Part shown: in pieces, positions 51,937 to 61,757 of the stretch
Numbering within the stretch: the stretch's first letter is position 1
Layout of the letters: each line of letters starts with the position of its first letter
NCBI RefSeq assembly: GCF_014851765.1
Contig: NZ_JACVAI010000007.1
Location: 186,001-250,000, forward strand
Source: Pseudomonas sp. PDM04
GTDB taxonomy: Bacteria > Pseudomonadota > Gammaproteobacteria > Pseudomonadales > Pseudomonadaceae
DNA length: 64,000 nt
Reading direction: 5' to 3'
The notes under the pieces: model-generated
Databases searched by the model: none
Told to the model about the DNA's origin: nothing
What the model saw: only the letters and a program-made list of their open reading frames with translations
Translations under genes and position numbers: made by a program

Positions 51937-52944
51937 ATGAACCACTCGCCCGCCCAGCAGACCTTGCTTGAGCATTACGTCAAAAAGATCCTCGCCGCGC
52001 CGGTGTACGAGCTGGCGGTGCGTACGCCGTTGCAGGCTGCACCGGCGTTGTCCGAAGCGCTGGGCAACCGGGTGTTGCTCAAGCGCGAGGATTTGCAGCC
52101 GACCTTTTCCTTCAAGATCCGTGGCGCGTACAACAAGCTGGTGCAACTCAGTGATGAGCAGAAGGCCCGTGGCGTGATCACCGCGTCCGCCGGCAATCAC
52201 GCTCAAGGGGTGGCGTTGGCGGCACGGGAGCTGGGAATTGGCGCAACCATCGTCATGCCCTCGACGAGCCCGGAACTCAAGGTGCTCGGGGTTCGCAGTC
52301 GCGGTGCCGAAGCGGTGTTGCACGGTGACAGCTTCCCCTTTGCACTGGCCCACGCCCTGGAACTGGCCGAGCGCAGCGGTCGCACCTTCGTCTCGCCGTT
52401 CGACGACCCGGACGTGATTGCCGGGCAAGGCACCGTGGCCATGGAAATCCTGCGCCAGCACCCGGGGGAGCTGGAGGCGATCTTTGTTCCGGTGGGCGGT
52501 GGCGGCTTGATCGCGGGCATCGCCGCTTACGTCAAGTACCTGCGGCCGGAGGTGCGCATCATCGGCGTCGAGTCGGAGCATTCCGCCTGCCTGCAAGCGG
52601 CGATGGCGGTGGGCGAAAGGACCATCCTGCCCAGCGTCGGCACATTCGCCGACGGTGTCGCCGTCGCCCAGATCGGCGCCTATGGTTTTGAAATCTGCCG
52701 CTTCTGCGTCGATGAGGTCCTGACCGTCAGCAACGACGAACTGTGCTCCGCGATCAAGAACATCTACGACGATACCCGCTCGATCACCGAGCCTTCCGGC
52801 GCGCTGGCGGTGGCCGGAATCAAGAAGTACGTGGCGCAAATGGGCGCCAAGGGCAAGACCCTGATCGCCATCGATTCCGGCGCCAACATCAATTTCGACA
52901 GCTTGCGGCATGTGGCCGAGCGCGCGGCGCTGCAGGCCGTGTAA
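51937..52944 (+). CDS. ilvA: Threonine dehydratase, catalytic domain only
   Basis: 335 residues. PLP-binding Lys60 is in F-S-F-K-I-R-G-A-Y, then S-A-G-N-H-A-Q-G, and the glycine loop G-G-G-G is at 187-190. It turns threonine into 2-oxobutyrate, the first step to isoleucine. The protein stops at R-H-V-A-E-R-A-A-L-Q-A-V, exactly where the E. coli-type enzyme (about 514 residues) enters its ACT-like regulatory half. The downstream sequence is a REP and spacer, not a broken ACT domain, so the short form appears natural. CAGGAG precedes the ATG. Confidence 0.88.
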   Translation: MNHSPAQQTLLEHYVKKILAAPVYELAVRTPLQAAPALSEALGNRVLLKREDLQPTFSFKIRGAYNKLVQLSDEQKARGVITASAGNHAQGVALAARELGIGATIVMPSTSPELKVLGVRSRGAEAVLHGDSFPFALAHALELAERSGRTFVSPFDDPDVIAGQGTVAMEILRQHPGELEAIFVPVGGGGLIAGIAAYVKYLRPEVRIIGVESEHSACLQAAMAVGERTILPSVGTFADGVAVAQIGAYGFEICRFCVDEVLTVSNDELCSAIKNIYDDTRSITEPSGALAVAGIKKYVAQMGAKGKTLIAIDSGANINFDSLRHVAERAALQAV

Positions 52945-53270
52945 TCACGATCCGGAATTTCCCATGGAAGCGACCGGCTTGCTGGCGATGGTCGCCAACG
53001 ATAATCACGGCGACCCTGCGTTCATCGCGAGCGGGCTCGCTCCCACATTGGACTCCGTGCGTTGCAATTTGCAGGCGTAAAAACCGGCGTTATTGCAAAT
53101 TGCATGGGCTCAATAACGGATCAGTTGGCTAACCCCTTGATTTACCGATGAGCTGCACGGCGAAATTCAGGGCATGTTTTATGCTGTACCTGTCTGTAAA
53201 AACTGGCCGGGTCTTACAGAGTCAGTACCCAATTATTAGCTGGCTGTCGCACACTCAGGAGAGGGTCGTC
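52945..53270. repeat. Gap with REP copies and an 11-bp inverted repeat
   Basis: A degenerate REP at about 52960-52994 and a clear copy at 53022-53046. TGCAATTTGCA (53063-53073) and TGCAAATTGCA (53094-53104) form perfect 11-base arms around a 20-base loop, 167 bases before the DUF1652 gene. No gene is seen. Confidence 0.6.
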
Positions 53271-53540
53271 ATGTTTCTGTCTGCCTTGGAACTTCGCAAT
53301 ATCATTGAAAGCAGCTTCCTGCCCAAACGTTGCCAATGCTCGCTGTCGCCCGATCTGTTGATGTCCGTGAAAGTATTCGCCGACGGTCAGACCGATCAAG
53401 TGGACCTGTTGGCCACCGGCATCGATGCCAAGTCGCTCACCAGTTCTCGGGAAATCAACAACCTGATTGCCGGGCTGCGTACGGACATGCAACAGCGTGC
53501 CGAGATGCAACCGCTGCACCCCGATCGCCAGGCGTTGTAA
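53271..53540 (+). CDS. DUF1652 protein
   Basis: 89 residues, starting M-F-L-S-A-L-E-L-R-N-I-I-E-S-S-F-L-P-x-x-C-x-C and continuing S-P-D-x-L-M-S-V-K-V-F; these are the marks of the Pseudomonas-restricted DUF1652 family. Function unknown. AGGAGAG precedes the ATG at 53271, which decides it over a start 41 codons upstream. Confidence 0.87.
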   Translation: MFLSALELRNIIESSFLPKRCQCSLSPDLLMSVKVFADGQTDQVDLLATGIDAKSLTSSREINNLIAGLRTDMQQRAEMQPLHPDRQAL

Positions 53541-53558
53541 CGCGCGGTCGTTCCTGCT

Positions 53559-53580
53559 GGGTCTGGCACACGCCAGACCC
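53559..53580. terminator. Hairpin between DUF1652 and DUF2790 genes
   Basis: GGGTCTGGC pairs with GCCAGACCC around ACAC. It lies between convergent genes. Confidence 0.7.
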
Positions 53581-53601
53581 GTTGTCGTTCCCATCACACC
53601 G

Positions 53602-53859
53602 TCAGTTTTGTTGACTGCAGGCTTGCGACAGTTTGCGGTAGGTGATCTCTGCAGGCTTGCCCGCCGCATCGATGTACTTCATGTCCGCTGTCACCACTTT
53701 GCATTCCACGGTTTCGGGTTCGCTGAGCGAAACCACTTTGGCCACGTGCAGCGGCATGCCGTATTGATAAGGCACCGCCTGGGTGTCGTTGGCCTGGGCC
53801 AGCCCGGCGAAGGCGCTGCAGGCGAGAGCGGTGGTGATCAGCAATGTGCGGGTGTTCAT
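53602..53859 (-). CDS. Secreted DUF2790 protein
   Basis: 85 residues: signal peptide to about residue 23 (A-G-L-A-Q-A), then the DUF2790 pattern Y-x-Y-G-M-x-L-x-V-A-K-V-V-S-L and C-x-V-V-x-A-x-M-x-Y-x-D-x-x-G. Two Cys residues in the mature part could form a disulfide. Pseudomonas-specific family, often copper- or stress-linked by expression; no known function. Confidence 0.85.
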   Translation of the reverse strand: MNTRTLLITTALACSAFAGLAQANDTQAVPYQYGMPLHVAKVVSLSEPETVECKVVTADMKYIDAAGKPAEITYRKLSQACSQQN

Positions 53860-54189
53860 GGGTGTTCTCCAGTGCAGAGGCGAGTCAACTCGATGCCAAG
53901 GCGTCGAGCCAGCCGCACTGGGCGTCAGGGGGGACCTGAGGGCGTGCGGTCCAGTGAAGTATTGGACCGCAGCGTTAAGCGATGGTTAAACCGGCTGAAT
54001 GCCGCCTGTCGCGCAGGGCGATTTTGCCAGACGCGTTCCGACTAAAGTCGTCTGTAGCGCATAAAAGCCCTCTGCCATCATTGCCCTACACCCCGCGTGT
54101 TCTTCTCATCCTGGCCAGTTTCTGTCCGGGATGACGCTTTTTTTGGCTTGTTGCGCCTTGCGCAAACGCTGCACTGTTGGAGCTTTTTC
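53860..54189. promoter_or_regulatory. Divergent region before DUF2790 and the OprD porin
   Basis: A 330-base gap. GCGGTCCA (53946-53953) and TGGACCGC (53963-53970) form a perfect 8-base inverted repeat about 90 bases before the DUF2790 start; it could be an operator. Nothing else was seen. Confidence 0.35.
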
Positions 54190-55491
54190 ATGCGTCCCCC
54201 CTTTCAATTGATCACCGCCCGCCAGGCATTCGGCCTTGGCGCCCTGGCCCTGTGCGCCAGTTTTTCCGTCCAGACGCGAGCCAGCGGGTTTTTCGAGGAC
54301 ACCACGGCGAAAGTCGAATCGCGCACGGTGTATTTCAATCGTGATTTTCGCGATGGGCACACGTCCACGGAGCAGGGCGCGTCCAAGCGTGAAGAGTCGG
54401 CGCAGGGCTTCATTCTCAACCTGCAATCGGGTTACACCGAAGGCACGGTGGGTTTCGGTATCGATGCATTGGGCATGCTCGGGATCAAGCTCGACTCCAG
54501 CGCCGACAGCAGCAACAGCGGTTTGCTGCCGTCCACGGGGCACGATCCGCGCGGTTCGGTGGACCAGTACGCCAAGCTCGGCCTGACCGCCAAGGTGCGG
54601 GTGTCCGAGAGTGTGCTGAAGTACGGCGCGTTGCTGCCGGATGTGCCGCTGCTCAAGTACAACGATGGCCGGCTGCTGCCGACGATGTTCAACGGTGCGC
54701 AATTGACCTCGAAGGAAATCAAGAACCTGACCTTCATGGCCGCGCGGCTGGACCAGTACACCGCGCGGGATTCCACCGATGCCCAGGACATCCGCGTGCA
54801 CTGCAAGAACAAGCGCTATGCGTGCAACATCACCGCCGATCATTTCGACATGTATGGCGTTGACTACAAGATCAACGAACGCCTGACGGCCCAGTATCAC
54901 TACGCGGAACTGGAGGACATTTACCGTCAGCACTTTGTCGGCCTGCTGGCCAGCCAGCCGTTGGGTGACGGCGTGCTCAAGGCCGATGTGCGCCTGCTCA
55001 AAAGTGCCGACAGCGGTGCCGAGCGCGCCGGGTCCATCGATAACCGCGCGCTCAGCGGCATGCTCGCCTATGCCCTCAGCGGGCACACTTTCAGCGCCGG
55101 TTGGCAGCGCATGAACGGCGACAATTCGATGCCGTACCTGGATGGCACCAACCCGTACCTGGTCAACTATGTGCAGGTCAACGACTTCGCCGCCGCGCAG
55201 GAGCGTTCGTGGCAGGTGCGTTATGACTATGACTTCAAGGCAGTCGGCCTCAGCGGCCTGAGTTTCCTGGCCCGCTACGTCAACGGCGACCACATCAAGG
55301 TGCTGGGCAGCGATCAGGAAGGCAAGGAATGGGAACGCGACACCGAGCTCAAGTACGTGGTGCAGAGCGGGACGTTCAAGGACGTCAGCCTGCGCCTGCG
55401 CAATGCGACATACCGGACCAACTACGAGCAGTTTGCCCGGGATGTGGATGAGACGCGGTTGATCGTCAGCTATAACTTTTCGGTGTTGTGA
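54190..55491 (+). CDS. OprD-family outer-membrane porin
   Basis: 433 residues. Signal peptide to about residue 31 (T-R-A-S), then F-F-E-D-T-T-A-K-V-E-S-R-T-V-Y-F-N-R-D-F, the OprD family start, and an 18-strand beta-barrel ending in S-V-L. OprD porins take up specific substrates such as basic amino acids, dipeptides or aromatic acids. The substrate is not clear here. A Cys pair (C-K-N-K-R-Y-A-C) near residues 212-219 may form a loop disulfide. Confidence 0.9.
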   Translation: MRPPFQLITARQAFGLGALALCASFSVQTRASGFFEDTTAKVESRTVYFNRDFRDGHTSTEQGASKREESAQGFILNLQSGYTEGTVGFGIDALGMLGIKLDSSADSSNSGLLPSTGHDPRGSVDQYAKLGLTAKVRVSESVLKYGALLPDVPLLKYNDGRLLPTMFNGAQLTSKEIKNLTFMAARLDQYTARDSTDAQDIRVHCKNKRYACNITADHFDMYGVDYKINERLTAQYHYAELEDIYRQHFVGLLASQPLGDGVLKADVRLLKSADSGAERAGSIDNRALSGMLAYALSGHTFSAGWQRMNGDNSMPYLDGTNPYLVNYVQVNDFAAAQERSWQVRYDYDFKAVGLSGLSFLARYVNGDHIKVLGSDQEGKEWERDTELKYVVQSGTFKDVSLRLRNATYRTNYEQFARDVDETRLIVSYNFSVL

Positions 55492-55518
55492 CTGCAAAGT
55501 TGAAGGTGTGATGCTGGC

Positions 55519-55608
55519 CGCTTTCGCGAGCAAGCCCGCTCTCACATTTCGACCGTATTCGTCCTGAATCAACTCGGTCAAAATGTAGGAGCGAGCCTGC
55601 TCGCGAGG
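55519..55608. repeat. REP pair (inverted)
   Basis: CTTTCGCGAGCAAGCCCGCTCTCAC and GTAGGAGCGAGCCTGCTCGCGAGG, on either side of about 35 bases, in the gap between the convergent porin and mtlZ. Confidence 0.72.
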
Positions 55609-55620
55609 GAGCCCTCTGGC

Positions 55621-56565
55621 TCAGCGAAGACCCAGCTGCTGCCGATACGGCAGGTCCGGCCCGGTCTTGCTGCAGGTCAAGGCTGCGGCCTGCACGGCAA
55701 ATTTCAACATGCCGTGGATGTGTTCGCGCTCAAGCGAACGCACACCCTCGATCGAATCCAGCCCGTGTTCGGTCAACCAGGTAATCAGCGCCGCCTGGAA
55801 GGTGTCGCCCGCGCCCACGGTGTCGGCGATCTTCACCGCAGCGGCGGGGACCGACCAGGTGCCATGTCGGCGGCTGAACACCGTCGCGCCGTCGCCGCCC
55901 CGGGTCAGGAACACCAACTGACAACGATGCTGCAACCAGCCGTCGATGACCTGCGCCGGGTCCTGCTGCGGATACAGCAGGTGCAAATCCTCGTCGCTGA
56001 CCTTGATCAGGTCGGCCAACTCCACCAGGGTCGCCACCCGTGAACGCCAGCGCTCGATATCGGGCTCGGGGTTGAGCCGCACGTTCGGGTCGAGGCTGAT
56101 CAGGCGCTGGCCGCTTTCGCGCTGCACCAGGGCCAGCAGGGTGTCGGCAATGGGCTGTACCACCAGCGAATACGAGCCGATGTGCAAGCCATGCACCTCG
56201 GCACCGAGGTCTGGCAGGTGCTCGATGCGCAACTGCCGGTCTGCGCAGCCTTCGCCACGGAAGCTGTATTGCGGCGACCCGTTGGCGCCGAGCGCGACCA
56301 TGGCCAGGGTGGTCGGCGCGGCGACATCCACCAGGTAGTCCGCGCGCACGCCTTCCTCCTGCAACACCTGCCGCAAGCGCCGGCCCAGGTAGTCAGTGGA
56401 CAGCCCGGCCAACAGCGCCGCGTCCACGCCCAGGCGGCGCAGGCCGACCGCGACGTTGAACGGCGAGCCACCGGCAATCGCCTTGAAATTCACTTTTGAA
56501 GCCAGGCCGCTGGCGTCATCTTCACTGAAGAAGTCGAACAGCGCTTCGCCACACACCAGATACAT
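55621..56565 (-). CDS. mtlZ: Fructokinase, PfkB family
   Basis: 314 residues. The ribokinase-fold marks are G-G-S-P-F-N-V-A-V-G-L-R-R-L-G in the first half and D-T-V-G-A-G-D-T-F-Q-A-A, with the catalytic Asp, in the second. It phosphorylates the fructose made by MtlD. It sits at the 3' end of the mtl operon, 13 bases after mtlY. The start is the ATG at 56565 (M-Y-L-V-C-G-E-A-L-F-D). Confidence 0.88.
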   Translation of the reverse strand: MYLVCGEALFDFFSEDDASGLASKVNFKAIAGGSPFNVAVGLRRLGVDAALLAGLSTDYLGRRLRQVLQEEGVRADYLVDVAAPTTLAMVALGANGSPQYSFRGEGCADRQLRIEHLPDLGAEVHGLHIGSYSLVVQPIADTLLALVQRESGQRLISLDPNVRLNPEPDIERWRSRVATLVELADLIKVSDEDLHLLYPQQDPAQVIDGWLQHRCQLVFLTRGGDGATVFSRRHGTWSVPAAAVKIADTVGAGDTFQAALITWLTEHGLDSIEGVRSLEREHIHGMLKFAVQAAALTCSKTGPDLPYRQQLGLR

Positions 56566-56578
56566 AGTTGTTCGCTCG

Positions 56579-58075
56579 TTAAAGGGTTGCGACATGCTGT
56601 TGATAGCGTTCATAGGCCTGCTGAGAGGCCGCCACGTTGGCGGCAATCGGCAGGGTTTCGCTGGCCGGGTCGAGTGTCACGCAACGCTCGCACACATCCG
56701 CCAGGCTTTCTTCACCACCGTTTGCCCGCGACGTGCACCACGCCGCCTGGATCGCCGCGCCGAGGGCGGCGGCTTCGCTGTGCCGGGTGCAGACCACCGG
56801 CGTATTCATGATGTCGGCGACAATCTGGCGCCACACCGGGCTCTTCGAGCCGCCACCGATCAAACGGATGCTGCGGCTTTGTAAGCCATTGTGACGCAGC
56901 AGGTCCAGCCCGTAACGCAAACCGAAGGTGGTGCCCTCGACCACCGCGCGGCACAGGTTGGCCCGGGTCAGGTTGGTCATGGTCAGGCCCGACAGGCTGC
57001 CGGTGGCGTGGGGCAAGGCGGGGACGCGTTCACCGTTAAGAAACGGCAGCATGCTGATGCCGTCGGCCCCGATGGGCGCCTGCGCAACCAGCGTGTTGAA
57101 CTGCGCGACATCGAGGTCGAGCAGCTCGCGAATGACGCCGGTGGCGTTGGTCAGGTTCATGGTGCAGATCAGCGGCAACCAGCCGCCGCTGGAGGAGCAG
57201 AAGGTCGCGACCGAGGCATCGGGGCTGACCCGTGGCTGATCGGCATAGGCGTATACGGTGCCGGACGAGCCGAGGCTCATGGTGATGGCGCCCGGCTGGA
57301 TGTTGCCGGTGCCGATGGCCCCCATCATGTTGTCGCCGCCCCCGCTGGACACCAGCGCCTGCGGGTTCAGGCCCAGTTGTCGAGCGATGTCCGGCAGGAG
57401 CGTGCCGACCGGCTGATGGGCGTCGATCAGCTCCGGCAATGCCGCTTGCAAGCGGCCGCTGGGGTCGATGTCGCGCAGAAGCTGCACATCCCATTGGCGA
57501 GTGCGCACGTTGAAATAACCGGTGCCCGACGCGTCGCCGTATTCGCTGCAACGGCGGCCCGTCAGCCAGTGGTTGAGGTAATCGTGGGGCAGCAGGACAT
57601 GGGCGATCCGCGAAAACACCTCGGGGTGCTGCTCTTTGGTCCAGAGCAGTTTGGAGACGGTGTAGCCCGGTGCGATGACCACGCCGAGGCGCTCCAGCGA
57701 GCCCTTTTCACCGCCCAGGTGCTTGAGCAGGCGATCGTTTTCCGCCGTGGTTTCGGTGTCGCACCACAGTTTGGCCGGGCGTAGCACCCGGCCTTCGTCG
57801 TCGAGCAGCACCAGGCCGTGTTGCTGGCCGGACACACCGAGGCCGAGGATGGCCTGGCCGTCGACGTTGGCGGCGATCAGCGCACGGCGCGTGGCCAGCG
57901 TAAAAGCCTCGAGCCATTGCGCGGTGTCCTGTTCGCGCCGGCCATTGGCACCGCTGATCAGGGTGTGCGCGGCGGCGCCTTCGCCCAGGACCTGGCCGCT
58001 GGCGGCGTCGAGGACGATGGCCTTGGTGCCCTGGGTGCCGCAGTCGATGCCGAGGAAAAGTGGTTGGGTTGGCAT
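56579..58075 (-). CDS. mtlY: Xylulokinase
   Basis: 498 residues of the FGGY sugar kinase family. G-I-D-C-G-T-Q-G-T-K near the start binds ATP phosphate, S-G-Q-Q-H-G and D-x-x-T (W-C-D-T-E-T) contact the sugar, and G-G-G-S-K-S-P-V-W-R-Q is the adenosine site. It phosphorylates D-xylulose arising from D-arabitol oxidation by MtlD, so the operon handles both mannitol and arabitol. Confidence 0.9.
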   Translation of the reverse strand: MPTQPLFLGIDCGTQGTKAIVLDAASGQVLGEGAAAHTLISGANGRREQDTAQWLEAFTLATRRALIAANVDGQAILGLGVSGQQHGLVLLDDEGRVLRPAKLWCDTETTAENDRLLKHLGGEKGSLERLGVVIAPGYTVSKLLWTKEQHPEVFSRIAHVLLPHDYLNHWLTGRRCSEYGDASGTGYFNVRTRQWDVQLLRDIDPSGRLQAALPELIDAHQPVGTLLPDIARQLGLNPQALVSSGGGDNMMGAIGTGNIQPGAITMSLGSSGTVYAYADQPRVSPDASVATFCSSSGGWLPLICTMNLTNATGVIRELLDLDVAQFNTLVAQAPIGADGISMLPFLNGERVPALPHATGSLSGLTMTNLTRANLCRAVVEGTTFGLRYGLDLLRHNGLQSRSIRLIGGGSKSPVWRQIVADIMNTPVVCTRHSEAAALGAAIQAAWCTSRANGGEESLADVCERCVTLDPASETLPIAANVAASQQAYERYQQHVATL

Positions 58076-58151
58076 GCAAAGATCCTTGGGATGTCAGTTC
58101 GATCCAGGGTGAAGCTTTTCGCGAGCAGGTCGAATCGTCGCACCGCCTCGC

Positions 58152-59624
58152 TCAAGCCAACACCCGCTCCAGCGTCCGCGAAACCCCCACCTCCCGCAAA
58201 CTGTTGCAGCACCACTCGAACGCTGCCACAAACTCGGCCGAACGTGGAATCGCCGTGCCGAAGATCTCCTCGACCGCCAGCAACCGCTGGGTGATCAACG
58301 CATCGTCGGCCACCAGGGCCTGGCAGAACGCCGCCCGTGGGTCGGGGATCGAATAGGTGTCGCCGTTTTCGTCGACCCCCTTCAGGTACAGGGCCCAGGC
58401 TGCCACCACCAACGCCGCCCGTTTGGTTTCCTGGCCGTCGGCAATCAGCCGGTTGAGGGTCGGGACGGTGAACTTGGGAAACTTCGACGAGCCGTCCGAA
58501 CACACGCGCTCCAGCTGATCGGCAATCGCCTGGTTGGAGAAACGCTCGACCAGGGTGTCCTTGTAGTCGCCCAGGTCGATGCCCGGCACCGGCGACAGCT
58601 GCGGGGTCACGTCCAGGTCCATGTAGGCGCGCATGTAGCGCACGAACAGTGGGTCATTCATGGTTTCGTGGACAAAGCGGTAGCCCTTGAGGAAGCCCAG
58701 GTAGGTCAGCGCCAGGTGACTGCCGTTGAGCAGCTTGATCTTCATTTCCTCGTAGGGCGTGACGTCGTCGGTGAATTGCACGCCGACCTGTTCCCAGGCC
58801 GGGCGGCCGTTGACGAATTTGTCCTCGAGCACCCATTGCACGAACGGTTCGCAGACCACCGGCCAGGCATCGTCGACGCCATGTTTGTCGGCCAGTTGCA
58901 GGCGATGGGCAGTGCTGGTCATCGGCGTGATGCGGTCGACCATGGCATTGGGGAAACTCACGTGGCCAGCGATCCACTCGCCCAGCTCGGCATCGCGCAA
59001 CGCGGCGAAGGCCAGCAGTGCCTTGCGGGTGACCGCGCCGTTGTGTGGCAGGTTATCGCAGGACATCAGGGTGAACGCTGGGGTGCCGGCGGCGCGGCGT
59101 TTGGCCAGGGCGGCGCAGAGGAAGCCGAACACGGTGGTCGGGGCGTCCGGGTGCGCCAGATCATGCTGGATCTGCGGCAGGTGCGCCATGAATTCGCCGT
59201 TGCTGTCGTCGATGCAGTAACCGCCCTCGGTGATGGTCAGCGAAACGATGCGAATCTCGGGGCTCGCCAGTTTGTCGATCAACGCCTGCGGGCCGTCCTC
59301 GGCCAGCAGCATGTCGCGAATCGAGCCGATGACCCGGACCTCGGTGTCATCGGTGTCGCCCAGTTCGAACAGGGTGAACAGATAGTCCTGCTCCCGCAGG
59401 TCATCGCGGGCACGGCGGTCCTCGGCGCGCAGGCCGACGCCGCAGATCGCCCAGTCCAGCCCGGCGCCAGTATTCATCAAGGCGTCGGTGTAATACGCCT
59501 GGTGGGCGCGGTGGAAACCGCCGACGCCGATGTGGGCGATGCCCTGGCGGGTGTCGCTCAGGGCATAGCCCGGCAGGATCACCTCGGGAGCGAGGTGGTT
59601 CAGGTTGTGTGTGTTCAGTTTCAT
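58152..59624 (-). CDS. mtlD: Mannitol 2-dehydrogenase
   Basis: 490 residues of the polyol-specific long-chain dehydrogenase family. The cofactor loop is H-I-G-V-G-G-F-H-R-A-H-Q, the active site K-I-K-L-L-N-G-S-H holds the catalytic Lys, Asn and His. It oxidises mannitol to fructose with NAD+, and in P. fluorescens also D-arabitol. GAGAGA lies upstream of the ATG. Confidence 0.93.
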   Translation of the reverse strand: MKLNTHNLNHLAPEVILPGYALSDTRQGIAHIGVGGFHRAHQAYYTDALMNTGAGLDWAICGVGLRAEDRRARDDLREQDYLFTLFELGDTDDTEVRVIGSIRDMLLAEDGPQALIDKLASPEIRIVSLTITEGGYCIDDSNGEFMAHLPQIQHDLAHPDAPTTVFGFLCAALAKRRAAGTPAFTLMSCDNLPHNGAVTRKALLAFAALRDAELGEWIAGHVSFPNAMVDRITPMTSTAHRLQLADKHGVDDAWPVVCEPFVQWVLEDKFVNGRPAWEQVGVQFTDDVTPYEEMKIKLLNGSHLALTYLGFLKGYRFVHETMNDPLFVRYMRAYMDLDVTPQLSPVPGIDLGDYKDTLVERFSNQAIADQLERVCSDGSSKFPKFTVPTLNRLIADGQETKRAALVVAAWALYLKGVDENGDTYSIPDPRAAFCQALVADDALITQRLLAVEEIFGTAIPRSAEFVAAFEWCCNSLREVGVSRTLERVLA

Positions 59625-59639
59625 CGCAAAGTCTCTCGT

Positions 59640-60743
<1,104 letters not shown>

Positions 60744-60792
60744 GGGGTGGGCCTCCGCTTGTTTTTATTCAGTTGAATCGGGCGCGATTTTT

Positions 60793-60884
60793 TTGTGGGA
60801 GCGAGCCTGCTCGCGATGGTGGTGTGTCGGATACATCAATATTGAATGACAGGCCGTCATCGCGAGCAGGCTCGCTCCCACAGG
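60793..60884. repeat. REP pair inside the mtl operon (mtlG|mtlK)
   Basis: TGTGGGAGCGAGCCTGCTCGCGATGG and CCATCGCGAGCAGGCTCGCTCCCACA mirror each other across about 40 bases, in the 173-base gap between mtlG and mtlK. It may change mRNA stability or expression between operon parts. Confidence 0.82.
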
Positions 60885-60916
60885 GTTTTGTGTTGGATCA
60901 GGAATTGGGCAAGTCT

Positions 60917-61747
60917 TCATTTCACGGCACCAAACGAAAGCCCGCGCACCAGTTGTTTCTGGCTGATCCAGCCGAAGATCAGGATCGGCGCGCAGGCCAG
61001 GGTCGAGACCGCCGATAACTTGGCCCAGAACAGCCCTTCGGGGCTGGAGTACGAGGCGATCAGGGCGGTCAGGGGCGCGGCTTTCGACGAGGTCAGGTTC
61101 AGCGACCAGAACGCCTCGTTCCAGCACAGGATCAGCGACAGCAGCACGGTGGAGGCCAGGCCGCCCTTGGCGATCGGCAGCAGCACCCGGAGCATTTCCT
61201 GGGCCAGGGTCGCGCCGTCCAGGCGGGCGGCTTCGAGGATGTCCTTGGGGATGTCCTTGAAGTAGGTGTAAACCATCCAGACCACGATCGGCAGGTTGAT
61301 CAGGGTGTAGATCACGATCAGCGCAATGCGTGTATCGAGCAGGCCGAAACTCTTGGCCAGCAGGTAGATCGGCATCAGCACGCCCACCGGCGGCAGCATC
61401 TTGGTCGAGAGCATCCACAGCAGCGTGCCCTTGGTGCGCTGGGTCTCGTAGAACGCCATGGAGTAGGCGGCGGGCACCGCAATCAGCAGGCACAGGGCGG
61501 TGGCGCTGAACGAAATCACCACCGAGTTCCAGGCGAAACTGAAGTAATCGCTGCGCTCGTTGATGTGCAGGTAGTTCTCCAGGGTCGGCATGAAGATGAA
61601 CTGCGGCGGGGTAGCGAACGCGTCGATCTCGGTCTTGAAGCTGGTCAGCACCATCCAGAAGATCGGGAAGAAGATCAGGATCGCGATGGCCCAGGCCAGG
61701 GTGCCCAGCAGCAGGCTTTGCAGGCGACGGGATTGTTGAAGGGTCAT
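60917..61747 (-). CDS. mtlG: Polyol ABC permease
   Basis: 276 residues, six membrane helices. The EAA loop is E-A-A-R-L-D-G-A-T-L-A-Q-E-M-L-R-V-L-L-P-I-A, which docks the ATPase. The class is MalG-like. It pairs with MtlF and starts 10 bases after that gene's stop. Confidence 0.93.
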   Translation of the reverse strand: MTLQQSRRLQSLLLGTLAWAIAILIFFPIFWMVLTSFKTEIDAFATPPQFIFMPTLENYLHINERSDYFSFAWNSVVISFSATALCLLIAVPAAYSMAFYETQRTKGTLLWMLSTKMLPPVGVLMPIYLLAKSFGLLDTRIALIVIYTLINLPIVVWMVYTYFKDIPKDILEAARLDGATLAQEMLRVLLPIAKGGLASTVLLSLILCWNEAFWSLNLTSSKAAPLTALIASYSSPEGLFWAKLSAVSTLACAPILIFGWISQKQLVRGLSFGAVK

Positions 61748-61757
61748 GGCGCAGGCC

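Noticed and set aside
52945..53100. Frameshifted ACT domain after ilvA
   Set aside because: The bases after the stop are REP and spacer in every frame, with no ACT-like sequence.
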